Source: Oenococcus sp. UCMA 16435
GTDB taxonomy: Bacteria; Bacillota; Bacilli; Lactobacillales; Lactobacillaceae
Assembly: GCA_004010835.2 (NCBI GenBank)
Contig: CP030868.2
Coordinates: 1,116,001-1,180,000 of the forward strand
DNA: 64,000 nt
Reading direction: 5' to 3'
Shown here piece after piece: positions 9,419-18,376 of the stretch. The position numbers and the translations under genes are program-made. Each line of letters starts with the position of its first letter. The stretch's first letter is position 1. Below the pieces are notes generated by a model. The model was given only the letters and a program-made list of their open reading frames with translations, made no database searches and was not told where the DNA came from.

Positions 9419-9865
9419 ATGCGCATAGTTTTACAAAAAGTTAGTTCTGCCAAGGTGTTAGTGGATAAAAAAATACTTGGAGAAATTGGAATTGGATTTG
9501 TTCTTTTGGTAGGAATAGAAAATAGTGATGGACAAAAGGAAATTGATTATTTGGCTCGTAAAATCTCGCAGTTGCGTGTTTTCGCTGATCAAAATGACAA
9601 AATGAATCTTTCAATCACTGATGTAAAAGGTTCTATTTTATCGATTTCACAATTTACTTTATATGCCGATACAAAAAAGGGTAATCGGCCAAGCTTTATA
9701 AATGCCGGTGATCCCGAACATGCAAAAACAATCTATCAGGCATTTAACCAATCATTAACAAATCATAATTTAAGAGTTTCCACTGGTGAATTTGCTGCAC
9801 ACATGGAAGTTAATCTAATAAATGACGGACCGGTCACAATTATTTTTGATACCGATCATAAGTGA
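9419..9865 (+). CDS. dtd: D-aminoacyl-tRNA deacylase
   Basis: Cytosolic proofreading enzyme that removes D-amino acids (and glycine from tRNA-Ala) from mischarged tRNA. The two family signatures are present: SQFTLY at residues 77-82 and the cross-subunit Gly-cisPro loop NDGPVT at 135-140. The 148-aa length is normal. It is a single gene, divergent from the membrane protein at 9333. Confidence 0.95.
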   Translation: MRIVLQKVSSAKVLVDKKILGEIGIGFVLLVGIENSDGQKEIDYLARKISQLRVFADQNDKMNLSITDVKGSILSISQFTLYADTKKGNRPSFINAGDPEHAKTIYQAFNQSLTNHNLRVSTGEFAAHMEVNLINDGPVTIIFDTDHK

Positions 9866-9940
9866 TTTTGTTTATCGGAGTTTGTATTTTTAAATCATTA
9901 CTTCATTCTGGATATCTTCCTAGTTTTTAAGAACAAAACA

Positions 9941-11062
9941 TCATTTATCGTCTATAAGCGATAAATTTTTTCCGGTATCGGGATCGAAATAAAATAGTTT
10001 GCTGTTTGGAATTGCAATTTTAAAACGTTTATCGGTATTTCTTGAAAAAGTTTTTTCGGTTTGAATAATAATCGTTTGGCCGAACATATCAAGGGATAAT
10101 AAGCTATGGCCACCGAGATATTCGATAAAATTCAAATTCCCCTGTAAATTTAGATTATTTGATATTTTTTTGTTTCCTGCTTCTTTCTCTATTTGGATAC
10201 TTTTAATGCTTTCAGGCCGAAATCCAATTAAAATTGGTCCCTGATATTTTTTTAACTTGTTAGGCAGAAGCTGAGTTAAATCCAAATCGCTGTGATTGAT
10301 AGAAAACTTTCCGGAATTTAATGTTCCCTTTAATATGTTCATACTAGGTGAGCCGATGAATTGAGCAACAAATAAATTAACCGGTGCATTGTATAATTCA
10401 AAAGGCGTTCCAACTTGTTGAACTCCACCATCGTTTAAAAGCAAAATTCGATCGGCCATCGTCATTGCTTCGGCTTGATCGTGGGTTACATAAATAGTTG
10501 TTGTTTTTAATTGATGATGCAGTTCGATAATCATACTACGCATATCAACTCGTAATTTAGCATCAAGGTTGGATAATGGCTCGTCCATTAAAAAGAAGTC
10601 TGGATCGCGAACCATTGCCCGTCCTAAAGCGACACGCTGTCTTTGTCCACCGGAGAGTTCGGCTGGTTTTCTGCTTAATAAATCATGAAGTCCCAGAGCA
10701 TTGGCTGCCTTTTGAATTTTTGTTTCAATCTCTTTCTTTGTTTTTTTCTTCATCTTTAAATTAAAAGCCATGTTATCGTAGACCGTCATATGCGGGTAGA
10801 GAGCGTAGTCTTGAAAAACCATTGCCATCTTCCTTTGTTGAGGCGGAACTTTATTAATTATTTGATTGTCAACGGAAATTGTTCCGCCACTAATAGGTTC
10901 CAAGCCGGCAAGCATTCTCAAAAAAGTTGATTTACCGCATCCTGAAGGTCCAATAATTGCCCAAAACTCCCCATTAGTAATTGTGAAGTTTAAATCACTC
11001 AAAGTTTCTTTATCAGCTTTTGGATATTTTTTGGTTAGATGGCTAACAACTATATCTGGCAT
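9941..11062 (-). CDS. Sugar ABC transporter ATP-binding protein (MsmK/UgpC type)
   Basis: 373-aa ATPase of the carbohydrate-uptake CUT1 family. Walker A is GPSGCGKST (38-46), followed by the Q-loop, the LSGGQRQR signature near 136 and Walker [15 protein letters not shown] near 155. A C-terminal OB/TOBE regulatory domain of about 130 residues is typical of MsmK/UgpC. It is divergent from the binding protein and two permeases at 11178-14134, which carry no ATPase of their own, so it very probably energises that importer; related ATPases can also serve several importers. Confidence 0.9.
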   Translation of the reverse strand: MPDIVVSHLTKKYPKADKETLSDLNFTITNGEFWAIIGPSGCGKSTFLRMLAGLEPISGGTISVDNQIINKVPPQQRKMAMVFQDYALYPHMTVYDNMAFNLKMKKKTKKEIETKIQKAANALGLHDLLSRKPAELSGGQRQRVALGRAMVRDPDFFLMDEPLSNLDAKLRVDMRSMIIELHHQLKTTTIYVTHDQAEAMTMADRILLLNDGGVQQVGTPFELYNAPVNLFVAQFIGSPSMNILKGTLNSGKFSINHSDLDLTQLLPNKLKKYQGPILIGFRPESIKSIQIEKEAGNKKISNNLNLQGNLNFIEYLGGHSLLSLDMFGQTIIIQTEKTFSRNTDKRFKIAIPNSKLFYFDPDTGKNLSLIDDK

Positions 11063-11130
11063 AATCTCACCCTCTTTCTTTAGTTAAAAACTATTTACCA
11101 ATCTACTAAGTTATAATTGAATAAAATAAA

Positions 11131-11144
11131 TGTAATCGCTTTCT
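11131..11144. promoter_or_regulatory. cre-like site in divergent promoter region
   Basis: TGTAATCGCTTTCT matches the catabolite-responsive element consensus TGWNANCGNTNWCA in 13 of 14 positions (last A is T). It lies in the 115-bp gap between the divergent ATPase and binding-protein genes, consistent with CcpA control. Confidence 0.5.
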
Positions 11145-11177
11145 TAGATACTGTCAACCTAAAGGAGGTGAGTCTCA

Positions 11178-12464
11178 ATGCGAGTTAGGAAGCTATTTAT
11201 CTTATTTGCTGCTTTAGCCTGTGTCCTTATTTTTGCTATTTATAAATTGAGACAATCTTCAAGTGGCTCACGGCACATTACAACGATTAATTTTTTTAAC
11301 CAAAAACCGGAAGTGGCAGCTGGTTACCAAAAATTAGCGAAACTTTATGAAAAAGAGCATCCGAACGTTAAAGTAAAAATTACCACGGTCGGGAATGGCA
11401 GCGGAGCTTCTTCTTTGCAGGCCAAATTTGTTTCTGGGGATGCTCCCGATGTTGTGATGCTGGGCGGATTACCAGATGTTGATCGTTATCGCAAACATTT
11501 GATTTCTTTAAATTCGATGTCAATTCAAAAAAAGATCGTTCCGTCATTAAAAACAGGAGCCGAAATTGGTTCGACTTTATATGGTATTCCAGTTGATATT
11601 GAAGGATATGGTTGGTCCTATAATAAGCAGATATTTAAAAAAGCCGGTATCGACCCGAACAGCATTCATAATTATGCGACTTTTAAAAAGGCTGTTGAAA
11701 AACTGAATTCAGAAAAGAAAAAACTTGGTTTGACAGCTGTTTTTGGTTTTAACGGCGGCGATACAACGACTATTGCTTCTTATGCAGCTCAGTTTTTATC
11801 TCAACATTTTAAAAATAACCTGACCAAAGCTTATTACAGTGAACATTTGAACTGGAAATACAGTAAGCAAATGCGCGCATATACTAATTTGATTAAAAAG
11901 TATAATGTTCAGCCGATTCTTTCGGTCAAATACGACCCTTCGGTCCAGGATTTATTCTTTAATGAAAAGGTCGCAATGATTCCTCAAGGCAACTGGATTA
12001 TCCCAACTTTAGACGAAGCCGATAGCAGTTTTGTAAAGGATAAATTAGGAATGTTGCCTTTCTATGTCGGCAATAATAAACAAATTATGACTGGATCGTC
12101 CTGGTATATCGGTATTACCGACCAACATCCGGCCAAAGAGAAGGCAGCAAAAAAATTCGTGACCTGGCTGTATACCTCTCCAGAAAGTCAAAATATTACT
12201 GTTAACGAAATGCGCTTGGTCCCGGCAACAATTAATTATCCGTTAAGCAAGCTGCCTGACCCAATCTCGAAACTTGTTTATGTTGATGGAACTTCCAAAA
12301 ACGCCTTTGTTCCGGTCCATAAGGAGTTTCCAAACGGTTTTACCCAGGAGGCCATAGGACCGAATATGCAGCGCTATTTCGCCAATCGAATAACTTGGAA
12401 GGAGTTTCAAAAACTTACCAGTAGGCAATATTATCAATTAAGACAAGTACAGGGGGATAAATAG
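11178..12464 (+). CDS. ABC sugar-binding protein
   Basis: 428-aa extracellular solute-binding protein (SBP family 1), the substrate receptor of the importer. It has a basic N-terminus and a hydrophobic segment (residues 5-23) containing ALAC, a weak lipobox candidate with Cys15; it may be a lipoprotein or an uncleaved anchor. Typical family stretches include SGDAPDVVMLGG and GNWIIPTLDEADSS near the hinge. A strong AAAGGAGGTG precedes the start. The permeases follow without a gap. The sugar is not evident. Confidence 0.88.
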   Translation: MRVRKLFILFAALACVLIFAIYKLRQSSSGSRHITTINFFNQKPEVAAGYQKLAKLYEKEHPNVKVKITTVGNGSGASSLQAKFVSGDAPDVVMLGGLPDVDRYRKHLISLNSMSIQKKIVPSLKTGAEIGSTLYGIPVDIEGYGWSYNKQIFKKAGIDPNSIHNYATFKKAVEKLNSEKKKLGLTAVFGFNGGDTTTIASYAAQFLSQHFKNNLTKAYYSEHLNWKYSKQMRAYTNLIKKYNVQPILSVKYDPSVQDLFFNEKVAMIPQGNWIIPTLDEADSSFVKDKLGMLPFYVGNNKQIMTGSSWYIGITDQHPAKEKAAKKFVTWLYTSPESQNITVNEMRLVPATINYPLSKLPDPISKLVYVDGTSKNAFVPVHKEFPNGFTQEAIGPNMQRYFANRITWKEFQKLTSRQYYQLRQVQGDK

Positions 12465-13319
12465 ATGTTCACCAGAAAATACAATTATTGGTTATTTGTT
12501 GGACCGACGTTAATTTTATTGGGCATTATCATTGTTATTCCTTTTATTATTGGAATTTTCTATTCTTTTACCAATTCGAATGGGTTGACCGCTTCTTGGA
12601 TTGGTTTAAAAAACTATCAGCTTTTACTTTCCGATGATAATTTTTTGGAAAGTTGTTGGTTGACGATTCTCTTTTCTTTGCTTTCAGTAGTCGGAATTAA
12701 TGTTATCGGTCTTGGTTTTGCCTTATTGGTAACGAGAAGTGACAATTACTTTAATCGTTTGTTAAGAACAATTTTCTTTGTTCCGAATTTAATTGGCGGA
12801 ATTCTTCTGGGTTTTATTTGGCAATTTATTTTTATTCAGATTTTTCAAGCTTTTGGTGAAAGTCTTGACTGGTCTTGGTTGAAAGGTTGGCTCAGTACAC
12901 CAGCGACTGGTCTTTGGGGACTGGTAATTTTGTTCTGGTGGCAGATGAGTGGATATATTATGTTGATTTATATATCTTTTTTAAACAATATTCCGAAAAA
13001 TACAATCGAATCGGCTGAATTGGATGGCGCTAATAATCAACAAATTTTTTGGCACATCAAATTTCCTCAGTTGGCACCTGCGTTTACGATTAGCTTGTTC
13101 CTGACGCTGGCTAATTCTTTTAAAATTTATGAGCAAAATCTTGCCTTAACCAACGGAGGGCCTTACCGTTCCACCGAACTTATTTCAATGAATATTTATA
13201 ATACGGCTTTTGTTAATTATCAACAAGGGTATGCCCAGGCCGAAGGAATCGTTTTGTTTATCTTTGTGATGCTTGTTTCTTTTGCGCAACTATATTTCTC
13301 AAGAAAGCGTGAATCATAA
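12465..13319 (+). CDS. Sugar ABC permease, MalF-like
   Basis: 284-aa inner permease subunit with about six membrane helices and the cytoplasmic EAA loop ESAELDGANNQQIFWHIKFP near residue 183, which docks on the ATPase. It starts at the base after the binding-protein stop, and its stop overlaps the next ATG (TAATG), so the operon is tightly coupled. MalF-type subunits pair with the MalG-type subunit encoded next. Confidence 0.92.
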   Translation: MFTRKYNYWLFVGPTLILLGIIIVIPFIIGIFYSFTNSNGLTASWIGLKNYQLLLSDDNFLESCWLTILFSLLSVVGINVIGLGFALLVTRSDNYFNRLLRTIFFVPNLIGGILLGFIWQFIFIQIFQAFGESLDWSWLKGWLSTPATGLWGLVILFWWQMSGYIMLIYISFLNNIPKNTIESAELDGANNQQIFWHIKFPQLAPAFTISLFLTLANSFKIYEQNLALTNGGPYRSTELISMNIYNTAFVNYQQGYAQAEGIVLFIFVMLVSFAQLYFSRKRES

Positions 13320-14134
13320 TGAAAATCAAACTTACAAAATTTTCAATTACTCTTTTTGCCCTCATAGCAGGAATTGTATGGATTTATCCTTTTATTATTA
13401 TTGTTCTTAATTCAGTCAAGACAAAGAACGGTATTTTTGCGAACCCGATTGGTTTTAATAGTTTTACGACTAAAAATTACTATCAGGCTTTTCAGCAACT
13501 CGACTTCATACATAGTTTTTGGAATTCTTTGATTATTACCGTTGGCAGTGTTTTTCTAATTACAATTTTCTCTTCAATGGCAGCTTATGCTTTAGCTCGG
13601 ACAAGCAGTCGATTAAATTCGTCTATCTATTATTTATGTGCTGGAACGATGTTGATTCCCTTTCAATCGATTATGATTCCTCTAGTTTCGATTTTTGGTA
13701 AAATCGATTTTCTTGATCGTACTAGTTTGATATTAATGAATACAGGATTGGCTTTGAGTTTATCAGTGATTTTATTTTATGGAGCTTTTCTCGGGGTTCC
13801 TAGAAGTATTGATGAAGCGGCTATTTTGGATGGGGCAAGTACGATTAAAACTTTCTTCATGATTATCCTCCCAAATGTAAAATCGATGACCGGCACGGTG
13901 ATCATTCTGAATGCGATGAAAATTTGGAACGACTATCTACTGCCATCGCTCGTGATTAATAAAGACGGAATGTACACTTTGCCGCTGAAGATGTATTACT
14001 TCTTTGGAGAAACAAATAGTCAATGGCAGTTGGCCTTAGCTGGTTTGGTTTTAGCTATCATCCCGGTCATAATTTTGTTTGTATTGTTGCAAAAACAAAT
14101 TATGCAAAGTGCAATCGAAGGTGCTGTTAAATAG
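13319..14134 (+). CDS. Sugar ABC permease, MalG-like
   Basis: 271-aa second permease subunit with six predicted helices and an EAA loop IDEAAILDGASTIKTFFMIILP near residue 165 (given here in part by key residues E-A-A and G). It overlaps the MalF-like gene by one base. This completes a CUT1 importer: binding protein, two permeases and the divergent ATPase. The C-terminus runs to a terminator shared with pepC. Confidence 0.92.
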   Translation: MKIKLTKFSITLFALIAGIVWIYPFIIIVLNSVKTKNGIFANPIGFNSFTTKNYYQAFQQLDFIHSFWNSLIITVGSVFLITIFSSMAAYALARTSSRLNSSIYYLCAGTMLIPFQSIMIPLVSIFGKIDFLDRTSLILMNTGLALSLSVILFYGAFLGVPRSIDEAAILDGASTIKTFFMIILPNVKSMTGTVIILNAMKIWNDYLLPSLVINKDGMYTLPLKMYYFFGETNSQWQLALAGLVLAIIPVIILFVLLQKQIMQSAIEGAVK

Positions 14135-14145
14135 TTTTTTCTATA

Positions 14146-14190
14146 AAAAAATTGCCGGTTAAATATTTCTTTGGCAATTTTTGTCTTTTT
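14146..14190. terminator. Bidirectional terminator between ABC operon and pepC
   Basis: A 9-bp stem AAAATTGCC (14148-14156) / GGCAATTTT (14173-14181) is followed by TTGTCTTTTT on plus and A-rich sequence that reads as Ts on minus. It ends two convergent transcripts. Confidence 0.8.
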
Positions 14191-14201
14191 ATTATTGAAT
14201 T

Positions 14202-15518
14202 TTAATGAAGTGGGTCCCAAACAGGTAATTCCTCTGCTGGTTGTTTTAATATTTCTTGGAGTTCTTTGCTTAAGTATTTTTTGTGGACAACAACTTCATA
14301 GACAAAATTTTCGAACCAATCTTGGCTCATAACAAAATATCCGTCTTTTCCTATTTTGTCGCCCCAACTATTTTCAACCTTCCATTTTGTCGGCTGCTTA
14401 TTGATCAAATCGACACCGGTTAAAGTCATTGCATGGGATACTTGGCCTTCTCCGGTTAATAAACGCTCTGCTTTTGTCATTTTAGTATTTATTGAAAAGA
14501 GTTCTTCTGTCTGATACAAATTGCTGTCAAGGAAACCAGCTTGGCGATCAAGTTGCTGTAAAACATCATTACCAAACCAAACCGTTTCGCCATCTTTCAA
14601 TTGTTGGATTGAAAGATCAGCTAACAGTTTCATGTCGACATTTAAAAATTCAACTGTTCTTCCTTTAAGAATATTGTTTTCGCATGGTAAACTATAAAGT
14701 CTGTTTAATGGTTTATCCGGTGAGTTAGTGACAACCACATAATTGTCAAAATTTTTATCAAAATATTTCTTATAAAATTCTTTGGCTGTCAGCTTTGCTT
14801 CACGGTGATATTTTTTGTTATCGTCACGATATTCCAAATCGAATTTCTTTGGTGGCTCGCCAAAAGAATAAGCCGTGATTCGATAAACTTCGGCCAACAT
14901 CTCATTTTCACTTGCTTCGATTTTTTCTTTTGTTGCTCCATTGGCAATCAACTTCCGTATTGCTAAAGCATCTTTGCGAAGTTTTTTATCCATTACTTCT
15001 GCAAATTCGTCAGTTTTGTTTGTATTATAGCTTTCCGGCATCGCACTGGCCGGCATTAGGCCATACTTTTCGATTAAGCCGGCTGCCATTGCCCATTGGC
15101 CTCCGTCCTGGCCGGGAGTATTGAGGAAAAATTCGACTTCACGATCATTAATTGGTTTTTGAGCGGTTCTTTCGATATTTTGATAGAAAATGTTTGCTCT
15201 CTCGATTTTGTCCCAAAAAAATAAATAGTTTTGTGAGAGCTGGAAATCTTTAACATGATACTTTTTTGCAAATGTGTGTCGCAAGGTATTTAACATTGAA
15301 AATTCCCAACAACGTCCACTATGTTTTTGATTGGTGACTTTTCCAGTATCCAGTTCAATTGAAAAAGTGCGATTTAAATGAGTGACAGCCGTATTATCGT
15401 AACTTGCAGCGTGAATACCATTTTTTGTGACCGTTCTCGTTAGAATTGATGCCTCTTTATTTTGCTTGAACTGATCTCTTAAAGACGATATTTTTTCTTT
15501 CGTTAATGCAGATGCCAT
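14202..15518 (-). CDS. pepC: Aminopeptidase C (bleomycin hydrolase family)
   Basis: Cytosolic cysteine aminopeptidase (C1B) of lactic acid bacteria that trims peptides from the N-terminus. The catalytic Cys is C70 in HSGRCWEFSMLN, the His lies in SHAMTLTGVD near 367, and the Asn in VENSWGD near 390. The protein ends in a conserved tail reaching into the active site, typical of the hexameric family. An ATG two codons upstream (15524) is only 1 base from the GGAGG, so the ATG at 15518, 7 bases from it, is preferred; this gives 438 aa. Confidence 0.95.
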   Translation of the reverse strand: MASALTKEKISSLRDQFKQNKEASILTRTVTKNGIHAASYDNTAVTHLNRTFSIELDTGKVTNQKHSGRCWEFSMLNTLRHTFAKKYHVKDFQLSQNYLFFWDKIERANIFYQNIERTAQKPINDREVEFFLNTPGQDGGQWAMAAGLIEKYGLMPASAMPESYNTNKTDEFAEVMDKKLRKDALAIRKLIANGATKEKIEASENEMLAEVYRITAYSFGEPPKKFDLEYRDDNKKYHREAKLTAKEFYKKYFDKNFDNYVVVTNSPDKPLNRLYSLPCENNILKGRTVEFLNVDMKLLADLSIQQLKDGETVWFGNDVLQQLDRQAGFLDSNLYQTEELFSINTKMTKAERLLTGEGQVSHAMTLTGVDLINKQPTKWKVENSWGDKIGKDGYFVMSQDWFENFVYEVVVHKKYLSKELQEILKQPAEELPVWDPLH

Positions 15519-15613
15519 AACCATTCCTCCAAAGTTAATTAACTTCTAATTTAAGGTTATGTTTTGTTGCTTGTCAACTTTGTTTTTGATTAAGATATGC
15601 GATAGGCTAGTTG

Positions 15614-15628
15614 GTTGTTTGAAACAAC
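15614..15628. promoter_or_regulatory. Palindrome before xylR, possible autoregulatory operator
   Basis: GTTGTTT-G-AAACAAC is a perfect 15-bp palindrome located 24 bp before the xylR start. It shares the GTT/AAC character of the xylO arms upstream of xylA but not their full sequence. Autoregulation by XylR is an inference. Confidence 0.4.
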
Positions 15629-15651
15629 GAGTTTAAATTATAATTGAGATT

Positions 15652-16821
15652 ATGGCTGCTTCGATTAATCACAATGAAATGCGCAATGCTAACGAAAAAC
15701 TGGTACTTCAACAAATTTTTAATAACCGTTTAATTAGTAGAACGCAAATTTCAAAAAATTCCGGATTACATAAATCAACAATTTCTTCTATCTTCGACAG
15801 TTTATTTGATAAAAACTTGATTGTTGAAGTTGGCGAGGGCGAGTCAACTAATGTTGGTGGCCGTAAACCGTCGCTAATCAGTTTTAATAAAAAATATGGT
15901 TATATAATTACTTTTGATATTGGTCGCAGACATTTAAGAATGGCTAATTTTTATATGAACGGCCAGTTAATTAATTATAAAAGTATTCCAATTACCCAGA
16001 ATAGCGGGGAAATAATACTTTCGCTAATTAAAAAACTTGTCGTTGAAAATGCAATTAACGATACTATTTTTGGTTTACAGGGAATCGGGTTATCGATCAC
16101 CGGCGTAATTTATAAAAATAAAATTACATATTCACCCTTTGTTGATTTTTCTGGAATTGATTTAGCGACCGAACTTTCAAATGAATTTAACGTACATACA
16201 ATCTTGGAAAACGAAGCTAATTTATCAGCGATCTATTTAAGAGATTTTATTGAACCGAATAACCCACAGACATATGAAAATTTCATCAGTGTCGATATTC
16301 ATAATGGCATTGGAGTTGGCATTATTATCCATAATGAGCTCTACCGAGGTATATTTGGTGGTGCTGGAGAATATGGAAGATCAATTCTTATTGATCGGGA
16401 AAATAAAATATTAACCGAAGAACTTTTTTCTGAAGATGCTTTGATTGCTCAAGCAGGTGAGCTTTCGCATAATGATACCCTTGAACGAAATGAATTCTTA
16501 GATATGTATGAAGAAAAAAACCCGGAAATTATATATATAACAAAAAAATGGGTAAAAAATATTGCTCAGATTCTCTACAATCTTTTTCAAATTTTTGCAC
16601 CTGAAGCAATTTATGTTAATTCACGCATCATTTTTCATGAAGCAGAAATATATAAAGATTTAAATTCGGAACTGGTTGCTTTGAATTCACCAATACCGAC
16701 AAATTTAATCGAACCAAAAAAAGATATCGAATATTCAACCCTTTATGGGGCTTTGGCATTAGTAACAAGATCAATTCTCGACCTAAGTGATAATTTCGAA
16801 TTAACTTTTTCTGGAGATTGA
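15652..16821 (+). CDS. xylR: Xylose repressor, ROK family
   Basis: 389-aa transcription regulator. An N-terminal winged helix-turn-helix (about residues 14-65, with ISRTQISKNSGLHKSTISSI) is followed by a ROK sugar-binding domain (GGRKPSL, FDIGRRHLRMA, LENEANLSA near 183). Length and layout match XylR of Bacillus and lactobacilli (about 385 aa). XylR binds xylO without xylose and releases it with xylose. It lies directly before xylA, where a xylO-like palindrome is present. Confidence 0.9.
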   Translation: MAASINHNEMRNANEKLVLQQIFNNRLISRTQISKNSGLHKSTISSIFDSLFDKNLIVEVGEGESTNVGGRKPSLISFNKKYGYIITFDIGRRHLRMANFYMNGQLINYKSIPITQNSGEIILSLIKKLVVENAINDTIFGLQGIGLSITGVIYKNKITYSPFVDFSGIDLATELSNEFNVHTILENEANLSAIYLRDFIEPNNPQTYENFISVDIHNGIGVGIIIHNELYRGIFGGAGEYGRSILIDRENKILTEELFSEDALIAQAGELSHNDTLERNEFLDMYEEKNPEIIYITKKWVKNIAQILYNLFQIFAPEAIYVNSRIIFHEAEIYKDLNSELVALNSPIPTNLIEPKKDIEYSTLYGALALVTRSILDLSDNFELTFSGD

Positions 16822-16886
16822 AAATATTTCCTAATATTTGATATTTATTTTTTGGCAAGAATTTAAAATATTGTTACCAAAAAGTA

Positions 16887-16915
16887 ATGACAGCGCTTTC
16901 AAAAAGTACTATTAT
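16887..16915 (+). promoter_or_regulatory. xylA promoter
   Basis: -35 ATGACA (16887-16892), 17-bp spacer, -10 TATTAT (16910-16915). The cre site overlaps the -35 and the xylO palindrome begins six bases after the -10, a layout in which both catabolite repression and XylR would block initiation. Confidence 0.65.
16888..16901. promoter_or_regulatory. cre site before xylA
   Basis: TGACAGCGCTTTCA fits the cre consensus TGWNANCGNTNWCA in all fixed positions. It overlaps the xylA -35 box and predicts CcpA-mediated glucose repression. Confidence 0.75.
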
Positions 16916-16920
16916 GTTTC

Positions 16921-16955
16921 TTAGGTTAGTTTGGTGCTTTAAACAACTAACCTAA
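16921..16955. promoter_or_regulatory. xylO operator
   Basis: Two perfect 11-base arms, TTAGGTTAGTT (16921-16931) and AACTAACCTAA (16945-16955), are separated by 13 bases. The GTTAGTT...AACTAAC core resembles known XylR operators. It lies between the -10 box and the xylA Shine-Dalgarno. Confidence 0.8.
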
Positions 16956-16966
16956 TGGAGATAAGA

Positions 16967-18310
16967 ATGACAGATTTGTTAAATTTTGACAAAGTAAAAT
17001 ATGTTGGAAACTCTGGATTCAAAGCCGGTGATGGTTTTCATTTCTATAACCCTGAAGAAGAGATTCAGGGTAAGAAAATGAAGGATTGGCTCAAATTCTC
17101 AGTTGCTTATTGGCACACAATGGACCAACGTCTTGTCGACCCATTTGGCGATGGTACTGCTGTTCGTCCTTGGGACAGCGTATCAGATCCGATGGAACAA
17201 GCATTAGCGAAGGTAGATTATCTATTTGAATTCTTAGACAAAATGGATGTTGATTACTTCGCCTTTCATGATCGTGACTTGGCTCCACAAGGAAATACTT
17301 TGCGTGAAACGAATGCCAACCTTGATAAAATAATTGATAAAATTGAGCAAAAAATGCACGAAACTGGCAAAAAATTGCTTTGGAACACGTCGAATTTGTT
17401 TACTGATGTTCGTTTTCTAGCTGGAGGTGCTACTTCGCCTTTTGCCGATGTATTTGCCTATGCGGCAGCAGAAATAAAGCATAGCCTTGAAATCGCTAAG
17501 CATTTAGGATCTGAATCATATGTTTTCTGGGGTGGCCGAGAAGGATATGATTATATCGAAAATACTGATACGAAACGTGAATTGGATCATATTGCAGCAT
17601 TTTTCAGATTAGCTGTTGATTATGCTAAAGAAATTGGTTATAAAGGACAATTTTTAATCGAACCAAAACCGATGGAACCGACGAGCCATCAATATGATCG
17701 GGATGCTCAAACCGCTATTGCTTTTCTAAAGACCTATGGGCTCGATAAAGATTTCAAATTGAATTTGGAAGGCAACCATGCTTTTCTTGCCGGCCATACT
17801 TATGAGCACGAAGTTCGTTTTGCTCGCGAAGCCGGATTGCTTGGTTCTCTAGATGCCAATATGGGCGATAAGTTGATCGGATGGGATATTGATGAATTTC
17901 CTAATGATATTTACGAATCAACTCTCGTAATGTATGAATTTCTATTAAACGGAGGATTACCAACCGGTGGATTGAACTTTGATTCAAAGCCACGTCGTCA
18001 ATCGTTTGAAATGGAAGATCTTCGACTTGGCCACATGGCAGGAATGGATACTTATGCTGCTGGTTTACGAGTAGCTTCAAAACTTTTTGATGATAAATAC
18101 TTTAAAAATATTCTAGAAGATCGTTATTCGTCTTTTGATTCTGGAATTGGTGCTGACTTTGAAGCTGGCAAAACTAAATTTGTTGATTTTGAAAATTACA
18201 TTATCGATAAACCTGAGTCGGAAATTTTCAAAAATGTTAAGAGTGGACGCCAAGAGCAGATTAAATCAACAATCAATAACTACATTTTTAATGTTCTTGG
18301 TGGGAAATAA
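16967..18310 (+). CDS. xylA: Xylose isomerase
   Basis: Cytosolic enzyme converting D-xylose to D-xylulose with two divalent metal ions. Catalytic and metal motifs are complete: [12 protein letters not shown] (His near 101), [14 protein letters not shown] near 232, [17 protein letters not shown] near 265. GGAG (16957-16960) lies 6 bases before the ATG at 16967; an in-frame ATG at 16955 overlaps that ribosome site and is not used. The 447-aa length is typical. With xylB and phosphoketolase this feeds heterofermentative xylose catabolism. Confidence 0.96.
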   Translation: MTDLLNFDKVKYVGNSGFKAGDGFHFYNPEEEIQGKKMKDWLKFSVAYWHTMDQRLVDPFGDGTAVRPWDSVSDPMEQALAKVDYLFEFLDKMDVDYFAFHDRDLAPQGNTLRETNANLDKIIDKIEQKMHETGKKLLWNTSNLFTDVRFLAGGATSPFADVFAYAAAEIKHSLEIAKHLGSESYVFWGGREGYDYIENTDTKRELDHIAAFFRLAVDYAKEIGYKGQFLIEPKPMEPTSHQYDRDAQTAIAFLKTYGLDKDFKLNLEGNHAFLAGHTYEHEVRFAREAGLLGSLDANMGDKLIGWDIDEFPNDIYESTLVMYEFLLNGGLPTGGLNFDSKPRRQSFEMEDLRLGHMAGMDTYAAGLRVASKLFDDKYFKNILEDRYSSFDSGIGADFEAGKTKFVDFENYIIDKPESEIFKNVKSGRQEQIKSTINNYIFNVLGGK

Positions 18311-18376
18311 ACTAGAAAATTGTAAATTAATAAAACCAATTTAATCCATTTTGTTTTTCGACTAGAAAGGAAAAAA

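Noticed and set aside
16955..16966. Upstream ATG as xylA start
   Set aside because: It overlaps the Shine-Dalgarno GGAG and the second operator arm; the ATG at 16967 is correctly spaced.
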